DNA of 64,000 nt from Aquanectria penicillioides (lineage: Eukaryota; Ascomycota; Sordariomycetes; Hypocreales; Nectriaceae): positions 2,976,001 to 3,040,000 of the forward strand of contig PYIU01000008.1 of NCBI GenBank assembly GCA_003415625.1, written 5' to 3'. Shown here in pieces: positions 24,469 to 36,891 of this stretch (position 1 is its first letter; every line of letters starts with the position of its first letter). The notes under the pieces are model-generated. The model did not search any database, was not told the DNA's origin, and saw only the letters and a program-made list of their open reading frames with translations. The position numbers and the translations under genes were made by a program.

Positions 24469-26569
24469 CTAGTTCGTAGTCTCGGTGGCTTCTGAAACCC
24501 TCATCCAGAGCTCAGATTGTGAGAAGATTCCGCAGTTGAAGACTTTCCAGGGGTTGGTTGGGTCGCACAGGGCAAAGTCGAATCTTCGAAGGAGCTATAA
24601 GCGACAGTTAGGACCAGCACTAAAGAGAACGATCAAAGTGTGCAGAATATAGCCAACTTACTTCGACGTAAACCTTGTTCAGTTCCATAAGGGCGACTGG
24701 TCGGCCAAGGCACTGCCATCGGCCGTAGCTGAAAATCAGATCCAGCGCGCTGTCCATGTCCTTGAGCTTCTCGGGCGAAGCCTCAAGCCATCGCTCCGGG
24801 CGGAACTCGCCAGCATCACTGCCCCAAAGATCCTCACGACGGAAAATGCCCCAGGCACCGTACCCAATGCGCGTTCCGCCGGGGATAAACTGGCCCTTCC
24901 AGGTGTCGCCTTGAGGAGGAACCTGCTTGGCCATGAGGCCGGCAACTGGGGGAAGATGCGCAGGCCTTCCTTGATGACAGCCTGAAGATAGGGAAGTTCG
25001 CGGGCCTCGGAGTCGGGGATGATTTCGCTGGAGTATTTAACCTTGGCGCTCTCTTGGCGCAGCCTGTTGTAGGCACGAGGATTTGCGACAAGGTGCAGCA
25101 TAGTGGAGCGGATTGCTGTGGCGGTTGTGTCCGATCCGGCAACGCTGTTGTTGGCTTGTTAGATACACATCTTGACTGTTGGGCGCACAGCATCGAACGA
25201 AAAGAATGGAGTAAAAGGAAATTCCAAGGAAATACACGCTCACATTTGGAGAAGGATTTCGGATTCAGCCTCTTTCTGAGTAAGACCGTGGGCGACAAAC
25301 GAGCCGAGCATGTCCTTCTGGACCTTCTTGTCAGAACCGAATCGCTCGGCTGCAACGTCCTTGGCGATGCTACACACAAAGCGCAATTAGTTGATAGCTC
25401 AAATACAGCCGTCATATCAAGACCAGGCTATCGCATAGCACGCACCCCATGACTCGTCCAAAGCCAAGGCGATCCTTCTCTGAAGGCAACATGCGCTTGA
25501 AAAGTGGAGAGCTCAGCAGCTTGATCAGTGCAGGGACCACAGTGGTGACCATGATCATGGGCAGAGTCTCCTCAGTAGTGCCAATGTACTCGTAGACATC
25601 GGAGTCGGTCTCAAGGAAGCCAAAGGGCTTTCCAAAGGCCAGATCGGAGATGACATCGAGGGTGAAGTACTGTGCCTTGCGGCCAAAGTCGACGGGCTTC
25701 TTTTTTTCGCTGGCGTAATTTGTCAGGAGCTTGATCAGGGCCACGATGTTTTGGTCAATCTTGGGCTCCAGGTTCTCGACCTCTCGGCCACCGTACTATA
25801 AGCAAATATGTCAGCCCAGCTTGATCAGGGATTTGACAACAGACACATGGGTATGTGCAGTGACGACGTGGGGGGCTCGTGAGGCGAGGCATCTAGGAAA
25901 CATAAAACATACCCCGGCGGCCATTTTAGTGCGCAGCTTAAAGTGCTCATCTTCGTCCCTCCATGACAGAATGTTGTTGCTTGCGGGGTCGAAGCGCATG
26001 CCATCGTACCAGTCAGAGCGGCGATATTCAGTCCTGACGTTGAGGATGTGCTTCATCAAATCGGGATCATCGGTGACGAGATCATTGGGGCCAACGCGGG
26101 CAATGGAGCCTAGAGAATCATGAATCCATATCAGTAATCGAGCGTCGAGCCAAATTTGAGATGCCAATGGGCAAAGCGACTCGTCATAACTCAGGTCAGC
26201 TGGGCGTAGAGGAGGTCATGATTTGGAGATCAAAAGTGGGCGGGTCACCACTCAAAAATGTGCAAAATAAAATACAAAATGAGCAGAACCAACAAAAGAA
26301 ATGCTAATAAGCTCCCATTTGAGTCCTCCCAAAACTGCACTGACCGTATTTCTTATTGATGTTCCAAAATTCAAGATATCCTTTACCTCCTCCAACTGTC
26401 TTGATGAGCCACCACTTGGAGAGGGCGGCGACGGTTGGACCCTTAAATTGCCGCAATCGCATGTACTGTCTCCATGTCGAAATGAGGACCAAAGGATCAG
26501 TGATCCCACCAGCAGACCCGCAATTGCGAGCGAGGGCCGGGCCTCGAAGAATGCTGCAGCTGTGGCCAT
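24469..26569 (-). CDS. Cytochrome P450 monooxygenase
   Basis: Six exons on the minus strand (26569-26345, 26109-25913, 25795-25446, 25369-25244, 25144-24662, 24594-24469) give about 502 residues once two single-base deficits are allowed for. The deficits are near 26491 (T3 read as T4 on the coding strand) and near 24948 (C5 read as C6). Phases then close at every junction. Visible P450 marks are an N-terminal membrane anchor, I-helix AGSDTTAT, ExxR in VIKEGLRIF, FRPERWLE and the heme-binding FSYGRWQCLGRP with its axial Cys. The overall pattern is like the pisatin-demethylase/benzoate-hydroxylase-like microsomal P450s of fungi. Electrons would come from the ER P450 reductase; the substrate is unknown. 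Its neighbours are the HET gene and two methyltransferases. Confidence 0.87.
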
Positions 26570-27734
26570 TGCAGTCGAGATGATTTTGAGTTTCTTGTCC
26601 CCGTCCGATTGTCTCTCTCTCCCACGCACGGGCGGAGCTGCGTGTGTTTATGTGTGACTGATTCCGGCAATGTGACGTCTCGTATCCACTGGTGCGGGAG
26701 TGGCAGCAGTGGCAGATAGATGGAGATATGCAGCAGGGCCAGGCGTGTGATGCTTGATGGGACTGGAGTGGATGAGGAACCAGATCTCTGGGGAGAGGGA
26801 AAACAGCACGGACCGATGGATTGAGCAGACTTTACCAGGAGCGGCCCCGTGGGTTGAAGAACGAGAGGGGCCTTCAACCTAATTCTAGTCAGGGCAATTT
26901 ACTCGCTCGCTCGCTGCGCGCAGAGAGAGAGAGAGCAAAAGCGCGAGATAGGGATGGACTGGGGGGGTTGGCGTACATTGTATGTAATCAATAATGCTCC
27001 ATCACACACACAAGCTTGTCCTCCCTGGTTGGCTATTGTAGGATCTCCCTCCAAGGCGCAAGCTCTAGTCCAGCAGTCAAGCAGTCTAGCGCAGTCCAAC
27101 CCAACCATGGCCGCCATCCCGTCAGCTCCTAGGCCAGAAGCGAGCAAGACCACCGCCAGAAGCCGGCGGTAGGAATTTTTGACGGGCCTCTGGCGGGGAG
27201 AAGTAGAGGGAAGATGTGGGCTTAGATCACCGTAGGAGATGCCATACAGTAGTAATGCACCATACTATACGGAGTCGCAGCTTATTAGTGTCGAGAATGC
27301 CCCCGTCCGTAGAGTCTAGATAACTAACAGGCGCCTCCCGATAGGCGGTAGAAGCAAGAGCTAGCACATCAGGGACGAACTCGCCTAGCCTCGCTTCCCA
27401 CGATGCAATGGCCCATGGAAGCGGGAGGGGTTGAGAAAATGGGGCCCTGGAACCTGAGTCAAGGCCGGCGCGAGAGGGAGATGGATCCGCGCGGGTCCTC
27501 TCCCCATCCCCCTCCCCCAGGACACGCTTTGCCCAGGCTGGCGGAAGTCGAAAATCCACGCGACGGTTCGCCCGGCGCGTGCCGCTGAGGTCCCAGCTAG
27601 CGCAGCCACAAGGACACATTCTGCAACATTGCACCGCGCGAGCTTGGGAATCACAGGAGGCAGAAGGTGCAGGGGCTGAGGGCTGCGCAGACAAATCTTG
27701 ATGAATGGCTGATATTTGATGCCTCTCCTCTCCT

Positions 27735-27749
27735 CCCCCCCCCCCCCCC
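27735..27749. repeat. Poly-C run (15 nt)
   Basis: Fifteen consecutive C bases inside a CT-rich tract. The length is likely to be inaccurate in many sequencing technologies. Confidence 0.9.
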
Positions 27750-28237
27750 TCCCATACGAAGTATGCTACCCTCTCCCCGCTCTCTCCTTGCCGCCGCAGG
27801 TTGCTTGCTTGCTCGTGTTTGGTGCTGCTTACTTGTACTGTCTCGTCTTGTCTCATCTCGTCTTGTCTTCTCTTCTCTCGCCGCCTTTCGACCATGCGAC
27901 CTGCAGTAGTTTCGCAGCAAAGAAACCACGAGCAAGGCAGGCCTTGTATCGCACACATGGGATGGCGCCGTTCGTGCATGCGTGGGCGGGAATTAGAGGG
28001 GAAAAGAGACAAGCCCGGCGTGTAGTGGGGAATGGGAACCAAAAGCCCATGACCAAAAGCATGGGGCATACTATCCGTACATACATAGTATGTACAGTAG
28101 TACATTCAACACGCCGGACACTCTCTGTAAGTGCCCACGAAGAATGCATGTGCCGCACTCGGCAGTCAAAATGGACACATGTTGACATGGATCATGGCTT
28201 CGCAGCAAGGAACGGGGACGCGGACCCGGGACGCACT

Positions 28238-28263
28238 ACCAGAGCTACCAGAGCTACCAGAGA
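28238..28263. repeat. Short tandem repeat, 9-nt unit
   Basis: The 9-nt unit TACCAGAGC is repeated almost three times in direct orientation. It is not in a gene and has no assigned function. Confidence 0.7.
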
Positions 28264-28861
28264 CGCACACGGACGTGTTTACTCTAAGCAGCAGGTTAAC
28301 GCCTCGTCGATGGATCTCGATCATCCGGGGCCTCTGTCTCTCACAGGCCGCCATCCCTGCTCGCCGTCTTCCAAGTCTCAAGCGTCGCTCTTACATCGCA
28401 TCATGGCACGTCTGGCTGCTCCAGCGCCCGTGGCCATCGTTCCGCGGGCCACTCATGGGCTCTGCTGGACACGTCAGCAAGCCACTGGTCCACTGGCAAC
28501 CCTGTCCGTACCCGCTTGCGATACTGTGTTCGTCGTACGTTGGTCAGGTTCCTGTGCTTTTTCCCCTTCGCCGTCCCATTATCTCAGTAGCGAGGTTTTG
28601 GCCGGCACGACAGTGCTCCATTCATTATTATTCATTACGCACAGTGTCGCGCCTTTTCCTGTAGAGGGCGTGAGGGTGAGAATCAATCCCTTTTTCCGTG
28701 CCTTGGACCCTTTTCTTAGACGCCTATCTGAGCGAGCACGACCATCGCGCAAACCAACGCGCCCTGCCAACCACCCCCCACCAGCCAAGAACTACCATCT
28801 CTCGGTGGGATATCTCTCTATCCATCTATCCATCTAGATCCGTATCGTATCAGCCAGCACC

Positions 28862-30800
28862 ATGTCTGAGCCCGTCGAAGTAGCAAAGGAACAGTCGCCT
28901 GCCGCTGACGTCCCCGTCGAGACGAAGCCAAAGGACGCTGCCAGCCCGGCGTCGCACAAGGCCAGCACTCCTGGAAGTCCCAACTCCCAGCTGCTCGTCG
29001 CAGAGGTGAGATCGGCCGGAGCAGTGACACCGCCAGAGTTGTATGGGATGGGAGATTTAACCTCGAATAGGCCACAGAAGAGGACGTTGCCGATGACGAC
29101 TCGGCTCTTGGAGTGAGTACCTTGCAATTCCTGAAATTAGATTACCAGCTCTTTTATCCATTTCATTTCATCTTCATTTTTCGATCCATTAATTTCCTTA
29201 TGGCTAATTTTTTTTTTTTAACCTGCAAATTAAATGTGGTTGTAAAACATCTGAACTGACCCGGTGTGCGTTTTTCCTCTTGCGCGCAGGACGATGCAGC
29301 CAGCTCCACTGCTTCGATGCGCTCAAGCATCTTGCAATACCGCACTGAGAACGGCCGTACTTATCACTCTTACAAGGAATCTAGTAAGTCGTCACCATCT
29401 TGTGCATTAGAGCGCTCGGCTATATGGTTCCCATGGACGATTTTCGCTGATCGGAATCCCAGTTAATTATGTCCTCCCCAACGATGCTGTATGAAGGACC
29501 AGCCACCACCCTTGCGCAGATGGCGTTTGCTAACCTCTTGGCTTGATCTTGTTAGTCCGAACAAGATCGTCTAGGTATGCGACCCTAACTTAATCTTGCA
29601 TCTAATCCCGTTACTTCCTTGCTATGTACTTCAGCAGTCTTGGCCCCAGATCGAGCCGATTGGTCTGGTAATGCGCACATGTGCTAATGCAGCCTCAACA
29701 GACCTCCAACATCATCTTTTCAGCCTCACCTTCCACGGCAAGCTGTTTCTCTGCCCAGCTGGAAAGGAGAACACTATCCAGCGATGCCTTGACGCTGGAA
29801 CAGGTACCGGCGTCTGGGCCATCGACTTTGGTAGGCAAGCCGAATCACTCTTGGTTCCAGCAAACTAACCAAGCTTACAGCCGATGAGCACCCCGAAACA
29901 GAGGTAACCCTTACTTGGCATGTACTCGTTTCTGCATTTCCGCTAACATTGACAAGGTTATCGGAATTGATATTAGCCCCATCCAGCCCACGTTGTACGT
30001 CCCCCTCCCCCACTGCCGGATGGTACGGACAGTTGTTGCGGCTGGTGAGCCCTACTATGCGGATACTAACCTATATGCAGCGTTCCCGCCAATCTATCGT
30101 TCCAGGTTGACGACCTCGAAGATGAGTGGACCTTTAGCTACAAGTTCGATTTCGTCTTCGCCCGTATGATGACCGGCTCTTTTGGTGACTGGCCCAAGTT
30201 TTTTAAGCAGAGCTTCGCCGGCATGATGCCCGGTGGCTGGATTGAGTGCCAGGATATTTGCTTCCCCGTTAAATGCGACGACGACACCCTCAAGGAGGAT
30301 TCTTTCATCAATCAGTGGTCCGAACAAATGATCAAGTCGACGGAGATCTTTGGGCGCTCGGGCCGCAGCGCCGCTTCCTATAAACAGCAGATGATCGACG
30401 CAGGTTTCGTCAACGTCACCGAGATTGTTTACAAGTGGCCTATGAACCGATGGGCTGCGGATCCCTACTATAAAGACTTGGGTGCGTGCGCTGTCGCAAC
30501 ATGGAACCTTGCGAATCCACGAGACGCTAATCTGGAGACAGGCTTCTGGACTTATCACAATATTGCCGACGGCCTGATGGGTCTGAGTGTCGCCCTGTTT
30601 ACCCGCGCTCTCGGTTGGTCCGTAGAGGAGGTTGAGGTCTTCCTGGCCAAGGTGCGAAGCGAGATGAAGGACAAGTCAATCCACGCCTGGTGGCCCATGT
30701 AAGTCTTCTGTTCAACACCCAAAGCACCATGGTCCAAGAGATAAGTTGACTAATTCGCAATCCCTGCAGTCACGTTGTCTACGGCCAAAAACCCGAATAA
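28862..30800 (+). CDS. SAM-dependent methyltransferase, LaeA-like, multi-intron paralog
   Basis: Eleven exons can be placed: 28862-29005, 29071-29112, 29290-29383, 29463-29488, 29556-29574, 29702-29830, 29881-29903, 29957-29994, 30081-30481, 30542-30698, 30770-30800. They give 367 residues in frame throughout. A Ser/Pro/Ala-rich N-terminus of about 70 residues is followed by the motifs QYRTENGRTYHSYKE, QDRLDLQHHLF and the SAM-binding motif I CLDAGTGTGVWAIDFADEHP. Further along are VIGIDISPIQPTFVPANL, KFDFVFARMM and MPGGWIECQDI. This is the class I fold of the LaeA/TAM-type fungal methyltransferases, which act in the nucleus or on small molecules of secondary metabolism; the substrate is unknown. 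It is a tandem paralog of 32737-34019, and exon 10 has exactly the length (157 nt) of exon 2 in the paralog. Confidence 0.88.
30482..30541 (+). other. Cryptic stop-free intron of 60 nt in the methyltransferase gene
   Basis: This 60-nt segment is a multiple of three without stop codons, so a simple frame reads through it and inserts 20 residues. It begins GTGCGT and ends ACAG. Removing it aligns KDLG with FWTYHNIADG, exactly where the paralog has its own intron (after KEIG, before AWTLENVASG). The downstream exon then has the same length in both genes. Confidence 0.75.
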
Positions 30801-32736
30801 AGAACCATCCACCACTGTCGACAACCTTTAATCCTCCCGATCTCCATCCGCCCTCGCCTTTGAGGGGTGCGGGTTCTTGCATTTTGTGTTTCATGATGAC
30901 AATTTTAGCGGTCAAACAAGTCGAATGGCATACATTCTGAAAATCTGTTTTTTGTCAACCTCGAGGAAAAGGGGACGAACGCAAAGCAACGTTAATTGTT
31001 TCACTATTATCTTTGCGTGTTGGTTTGCACGCTACTAGGAAAGAAACCTAAGTAGCACATCTACGACGACTTCCTTTTTTGTTTTATTCCCATAGACTTG
31101 AAAGAAATGCCCGAAATCTTAAAGCGCTAAACCCCCCGTCTGATACAAACAAGACTAACTCCGAACTCCCCGATGCTTCCCGAGATTAGTAGAGGTGTGC
31201 CGAGTGAGCTAAAACGCCAGGAGATTTTGCTTCCCGTTCCGCAACGCCACTTTTTAAATCACTCAGTGGCGCGACCCCATCGATCGTGCTTCCCGTCGAA
31301 TCGTCATCTGAAACGGTCAACGTCGCCCGCCAACACTCGATCTTCGGACGTTTGCTAACTCTATTGTGGGGGCGAGTCATTGTCGACTACTTTTGATCGT
31401 GAGCACCGTCAACCAGGTTAAGACCCGGCTTCTCGGATTGATCTCGCTTCATCGCGGAGCTGCATATGTCGATCACACAGCGAATTTCTCCACTGGGAAG
31501 TATTGATTAGGTCCATTCCGCCACTTGAGAAGGTATACTAGAAGTGATTCACCACCCCACCAGTACCAGAATCGCCATCCGACAGGACAGATGATGACCC
31601 AACGAGAATTCGAGGGATTTCTTGACATACCCAGTATTCGCATATCAACACTCAACGTTCTCCTCGATATGATGATGATCCGCACCCCTCGTTCCGTCCA
31701 AATCGGCCTGAAGCGTGGGGGAATTAGGGTTCCGAGCAATGGCCCAATGCATCAAACTGGGGTAGGCCCTTTGCACCATATATTAGCGCTTCTTGAACAT
31801 TCCAATGAGCCGAAACACGTCATTGATACCTCCGTCGCGCAACCGTTCTTCGTGGGGATTGGCAAATGTCAAGCACGTGGCATTACAAGCTCGTCGTGAT
31901 ACATGCATATAGCATCAGACAGGCTATTCATGCAAAGCCATGGATCAGGGAAGTGCACGGTGGTGTATGTTCGCATATTCCCTCCTAAGTTGATTATGTT
32001 TCTCCCATGTGCATGAGTCAACCCCTGTCATAGTCCGGATCAGAGCTGGATCATTATTGTGCAGCGTTCTAACTCATTAATCACAAGACCGTCGCCATCG
32101 CAATGATCCTCTTGGTGGCCGCATGGAAATACAAGTTTATTGCTCAAACCAATCATTGTTCCCATCACGCTTGCACTGTGTACGCCATGGATGGTTCGCA
32201 GATGCCAAGCTTATTCACTCCCACCTAGATGCCTGTCAGATCAAGGTAATCAAGTAGATGTGTTTCCGGAGATGGGGCCCTGGTGGACACAGCTACGGAA
32301 AGTTGCGCATCACCACACGTGTGGTTCAAGCTGTAGACGTGCAGCACAGAAATGCCCTTTGGACTGGGTTCCCTGTCCCAAGTTTCCTTGCCACAGAATA
32401 CGGAATAGGAAACAAGGACATGATTCCTTTTTCGGCACGAACCGTAATTAACAACCTTCCCTTTGGATCACAATCCCATATTGGATGGTTGCCAACCCCT
32501 GCCGTCCGAGCACTTGCATGCATCCAGCCATGCTCCCACGCAGATACTATACATAACGCTTAGTATGTATGTATGTTGGTTCTCAATTTCTCCACCCTTG
32601 AGAACCCCGCTCCCGTGTGGTGTGAGGGTTGCCAAGATCCTCTCTTATCGCGCCGCACAATAAGCTATTCAATTCAGTTGTTCATCCGTCACGTTGATCC
32701 CCCTTTGACCCTCGAGCTAAATAGCGCACACTCACA
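30801..32736. other. Gene-free spacer between the two methyltransferases
   Basis: No frame with protein sense or splice support was found. The last 100 bases are a plausible promoter for the second methyltransferase. Confidence 0.45.
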
Positions 32737-34019
32737 ATGGCTACTTCTCCATCATCAAAAGGCAGCTCTCCCAGGTCTCCGCCAGCGGCCCCCCCGACTG
32801 AGGACCTCCAGAATATAGGTGTTATCGAGGCAGACGATGTTCCCGAGGCAGATGCGGATTCCACGCTCGGCGACGACAGTGCCAGCTCCACCGCATCAAT
32901 CGCCAGCAGCATTTTGCGATACCGCGAGGAAAATGGCCGCACCTATCACGCATACAAAGATGGACAGTACCTGATGCCCAATGATGATCGCGAGCAAGAT
33001 CGCCTTGATTTGCAGCACCACCTCTTTTTGATGACATTTAGCGACAAGCTGTTTCTTTCGCCCGCGGGCACGGGCGGACACAAGTTTCAGAACGTGTTGG
33101 ACATTGGTACTGGAACCGGTCTGTGGGCCCAGGATTTTGCCGACGAGCATCCCGAGGCACAGATTCTCGGGGTCGATCTCAGTCCCATCCAGAGCGAGTT
33201 TGTTCCTCCCAATCTGGTCTTCCAGGTCGACGACGTGGAAGAGCCATGGACCTTCAGCGTCAAGTTCGACTTCATTTACAGCCGGATGATGACGGGCGCC
33301 ATTGCCAACTGGCCACGCGTGTTCGAGCAAGCCTACGAAAACCTCACGCCCGGAGGTTGGTTTGAAGTTACAGATATTTGTCCCTTTAGCTGCGACGACG
33401 GTACCGTGACGTCGGATCTGGCCATGTCTCAATGGGTGAATCTCCTCTTGGACGGAACCAGGATGGTCAGCCGACCGTTTGACGGACCATGGCTGTACAA
33501 GGAGCAGCTCGAGGCTCAAGGATTCAAAAACGTGACCCAGGCTGTCTACAAGTGGCCTCAGAACAAGTGGCCCAAGGATCCGAAGCTAAAGGAAATTGGT
33601 AAGTGATGCTTCCTCATTCCAGTCGCCATGCACCTTCACATTGCCCTTCAAACTAGGAAGTCTCAGCGAGGTCAAATAGTTTAGCAATCGCATTTCATAG
33701 CGTCTACTTCCGTTTTAGTTCATTTTTTTTTCCTCCGACATTTTGCTAAGTTCGCATTGCTCATCTATTTAGGTGCCTGGACACTAGAAAACGTTGCCTC
33801 CGGACTTGAAGCCTTGAGTGCGGCCGTGTATACTCGAGTTTTGGGTTGGAGCAAAGAGGAAATGGACGTTCTACTCGCCAAGGTTCGTAATGACATGAAG
33901 AATACCAGCATTCACGCCTACTGGCCAATGTGAGTAACTGACGAGCTGGTTCGTGTATATCTTTTTGACAGTGTTGCAGTGTTGTTGTTTACGCGCAAAA
34001 GCCTGAGGAGGAGAAATAA
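32737..34019 (+). CDS. SAM-dependent methyltransferase, LaeA-like, intron-poor paralog
   Basis: Three exons (32737-33598, 33773-33929, 33980-34019) encode 352 residues. The N-terminal 55 residues are Ser/Pro/Ala- and acid-rich. Motifs are RYREENGRTYHAYKDG, EQDRLDLQHHLFLMTF, motif I NVLDIGTGTGLWAQDFADEH, motif II-like ILGVDLSPIQ, FQVDDVEEPW and LTPGGWFEVTDI. The C-terminus is YWPIVVVYAQKPEEEK. The protein is collinear with the upstream paralog from residue 45 to the end, but eight of the ten introns are absent and only the last two positions are shared. The usual SAM-binding residues are intact. Likely role: a methyltransferase of secondary or regulatory metabolism. The substrate cannot be told, and nuclear LaeA-type function is only an analogy. 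Confidence 0.92.
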
Positions 34020-36344
34020 GAAGACTGACTGGATAACTGGTAATTCTACTGTTTTCTGTCGGATGATATGAATGACGTCTTGAAATTCATCGGTGCTGGG
34101 CTTTATAAAGAGAGAAATCATTGGTTTGCATAGTGAAGCACGACTAAGCCACTTGGAATTGCTACCGCATGGATGTGTGCTACAATGCTACAATATCCCC
34201 ATACCACAGGCACAATACACTATAATGAACTTAGTGGACTTGGATGACTAATGTATCATTTGTGAACATTTGGATGTGATCGTCTGGCATTGCACGAAGA
34301 GCCAGAGGGCTACTCTAGGGTAGCGGGCTATCATTTTACGGCCTCAACTTTGACCAATAAGGAGGAAGGTTCTGTGGGTTTGATTAAATCAGCGTTTTTT
34401 TTTAGAGCTTCTCGTATATTTTATTATTATTAGCTACTTGAATCTCGGAAAACCTCACCGTTCATGGTCATACTCATGCCAATTTGCCTTGTGAAAGTGG
34501 ATGCACATCTAGCGGCACGTGGACCCGGTGTGTGGGTCACTTATTACAGTCACTTGTGAACTCCCACATCTTAATGTGCACAATTCGATGGGAAGATATT
34601 TGCAAAAAATAAAAATAAAAAGAGAGAATCAAAATAATGATGTGTAGAAGCAATTTCATGACTTTTACCTATGATTGTGGTTGTTTTCTATTCTACCATT
34701 TCTTACCATGGTTTGTGCCAAGACGGGGCCAGTGTTCGGAATAATTTTCGCATACGGAACTGAGTTTTCGTATTTATTCTCGTATACCACTTGTCGGGAT
34801 ACAAGGCTAATCGCGAGAAAAACCGCTCGCCGCCTAAAACATGTGGAAATCTGATGATATAAAATGGATCTTGGGACATGGGTGTTCGAGAAATTTAGCT
34901 CATGCGACCTTTGACTCACTAAATCTGGATGATACATGAGGGAAAGCGTCCCCTCCACTCATCGCGAGGTACTCTGCCGTTAACGGCTTGCTTAGAATGG
35001 TTGCATCCCTCGTTGTCTAGGACTTGCATTTGACCAACGTCTGCGAATCTCGGGGCCAATCAACCCCGGCTCCTCGGGGCGACGGTGCCGTAATTGTGTC
35101 CGTGAAGGAACGGCTCCGCGACCGCACAGGCAGAGGTCAAGCCGTAATTCCTGTGAATGGTTCCGACCCCGCCTCGCGTGATGCATTGTTACCCTCCCTC
35201 ATCGGTTGTTCTCGTCGGCCTGGGCTTCGGCAGTGGAGAGAGCCCTACGGGAGACATGAGACGTCATATGGACTTGACACAGGGCTTCGAGAAGGCTTCC
35301 GGCGAGAAGGGTAAGGTAAGTGGGCGTCCCAGGACAGCTTTGCGCGAAACCTGCGACCAGACAGCGAAAGCTCTGGTATTTCGAAGGGCTCGTTCGTCGA
35401 CGTCAGTCAAGCGTCGTCAGATGGTCCAAACTTTGTGAGCTAAAACTCGTGGTCAAGCCCCGTCCGTGGTGCCACTTTAGTCAAGCCGTGACGTTAGGGA
35501 CTGATCGCCAAGCAGGAAAAAGGTCACTTGAGCAGGGAGGCCCTGCAAAGGACGATGGGGCTCCGTGGTGATTGGCTGCCAATTTAGCCATGGTGGTAAA
35601 TCCACCACACCAGAACGAAATTAGCATGGGTGTAAGGGGGGTTAGATCTCTCCGAGGACCTCTGCATCCCCAGAAAAAAGTTGGTTTGGAATTCCGGCAA
35701 CTCTATGAACGAGCACAAAATGCCCACGCAGTTTAGTCACCCAGGCGGCGATAAGTGGGACTCGACGACGACGTCGCCGTTCCGTCACGGTGAGGAGTGT
35801 TTGACATCGTGTCGCGGGAAGGCATTGATGATGGTTGCAGGTTTCGATGTGATTTCTGTTTTTGTAGTACATTACAGTTCAGTTGCGCTCTCTAGCTCAA
35901 CCTCCTCCTCCTCCTCCCCCAGTCGAAGTCAAACGACACCCCATATCACACAGTAGGTGCTTGTTTGGAAGTTGCGAAGTAATAGAGGAATCTCGTGAGG
36001 GTATCGTCCATCCAAAAAATTATATATATAAAAAAAAAACGCCATATAAGAGTTCCGGGCTCGAGCGAAGGACTGAGAATCTCCTGGATCGCTCGTCAAC
36101 TTCCAAAAGTCCATCCGGATAGAAGAAATTGTGTATAATGGTCAAGCATTTACACAAGGTGCGGCGGGGATCAAGCCCTCTCTTCCGCGTTCTTTCGCTC
36201 CCTATCGCGTCTGCAGTGTTGCAAGATATTTTCTTGCAAAGAGATGGCGGACGGAAAAGGCATCATAAAAGCAGGCTCGTAGCAGAGATGGACTCAGCTT
36301 TTGCTCAGAGATGTCATTCTAAGCAAGGCTGGCCGAGTGAAACT
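34020..36344. other. Gene-free region
   Basis: Only short or low-complexity frames occur. No fungal transcription-factor domain that could belong to the neighbouring Zn2Cys6 gene was found downstream of it on the minus strand. Confidence 0.45.
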
Positions 36345-36891
36345 TTACTTTGGTGACGCATCATCGGTCCTTGGACTCGATGTAGTCTCCGTCCCTGGAG
36401 AGGCGTGCGAATCCTCGGACGAGTGCTCAGAGAGAATCTTCTCCGTCAATGGTTGAGGAATACATGTGCAGTGCCTCAGCAAAGCCTCGCATCTCGCGAG
36501 TCTTTCGAGAAGCTCTTGATTTGGCCTTCGACGCTTGCGCGGAGGCGCTGGTGTACTGGGAATGCACACTGCCTTTAACTATATTGATGCGAAGCAAGTG
36601 AGCAATCCATATTTACTCAATTATCCAAGCCCTCGAGGCAGTACTGACCTTGGTGCAATTTGAACATGGACTTCTTCGATCACACTTCTTCTTTCGTTGC
36701 TGGCACAAGACGCATGCCAGCACCCTCGGCGTCTTCTTGAGCAGGCGCGATGCAGATGAGGGCGGCCGTGAGGAGTCCCAGGCGGAATCCTCTGCCTTTG
36801 GCTGTGGGTAAGTGTCGTTATTCATCTTTGAATACTGAGAGGCTCGGATCAACCATGGCTCTTTTGGAGCAAGAGGTTTATAAATGGGCAT
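36345..36891 (-). CDS. Short Zn2Cys6 DNA-binding protein
   Basis: Two exons (36891-36649 and 36578-36345) encode 158 residues; an internal ATG at 36825 is an alternative start. The splice restores a perfect binuclear cluster, CX2CX6CX5CX2CX6C: CVLCQQRKKKC, then CSNC and the last Cys in the KAVCIPS context. It is followed by a basic linker (PPRKRRRPNQ) and a Leu-rich helix (ELLERLARCEALL), a usual dimerisation layout. The frame ends soon after a Ser/Thr-rich tail at a TAA that overlaps a GTAAAG donor-like site. Further exons are thus possible, but no fungal activation (middle-homology) domain is seen in the next 2 kb. It is divergent from the ABC transporter and may regulate it. It could also be a truncated regulator acting as a competitor. 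Confidence 0.75.

Larger units (their letters stand above)
26570..28861. other. Long gene-free region with low-complexity tracts
   Basis: Several long frames exist, including a 373-codon plus-strand frame at 27716-28837. Their composition is low-complexity, they overlap one another on both strands, and no domain is visible. GA/CT-rich and CT-rich tracts, a C15 run and a short tandem repeat occur. The last few hundred bases are pyrimidine-rich (CATCTATC repeats near 28820) as in a fungal promoter just before the methyltransferase start. Confidence 0.5.

Noticed and set aside
27735..27749. Poly-C run as an origin or telomere-like element
   Set aside because: A pure C run does not match the fungal telomere repeat (TTAGGG) and no repeats flank it.
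27716..28837. 373-codon plus-strand open frame
   Set aside because: Low-complexity composition, starts within a CT-rich tract with a C15 run, overlaps long frames on the other strand, and ends in the promoter of the methyltransferase gene.
34992..35571. Possible RNA gene or small ORFs in a GC-rich patch
   Set aside because: No cloverleaf or other fold was found by eye and the frames overlap without protein sense.
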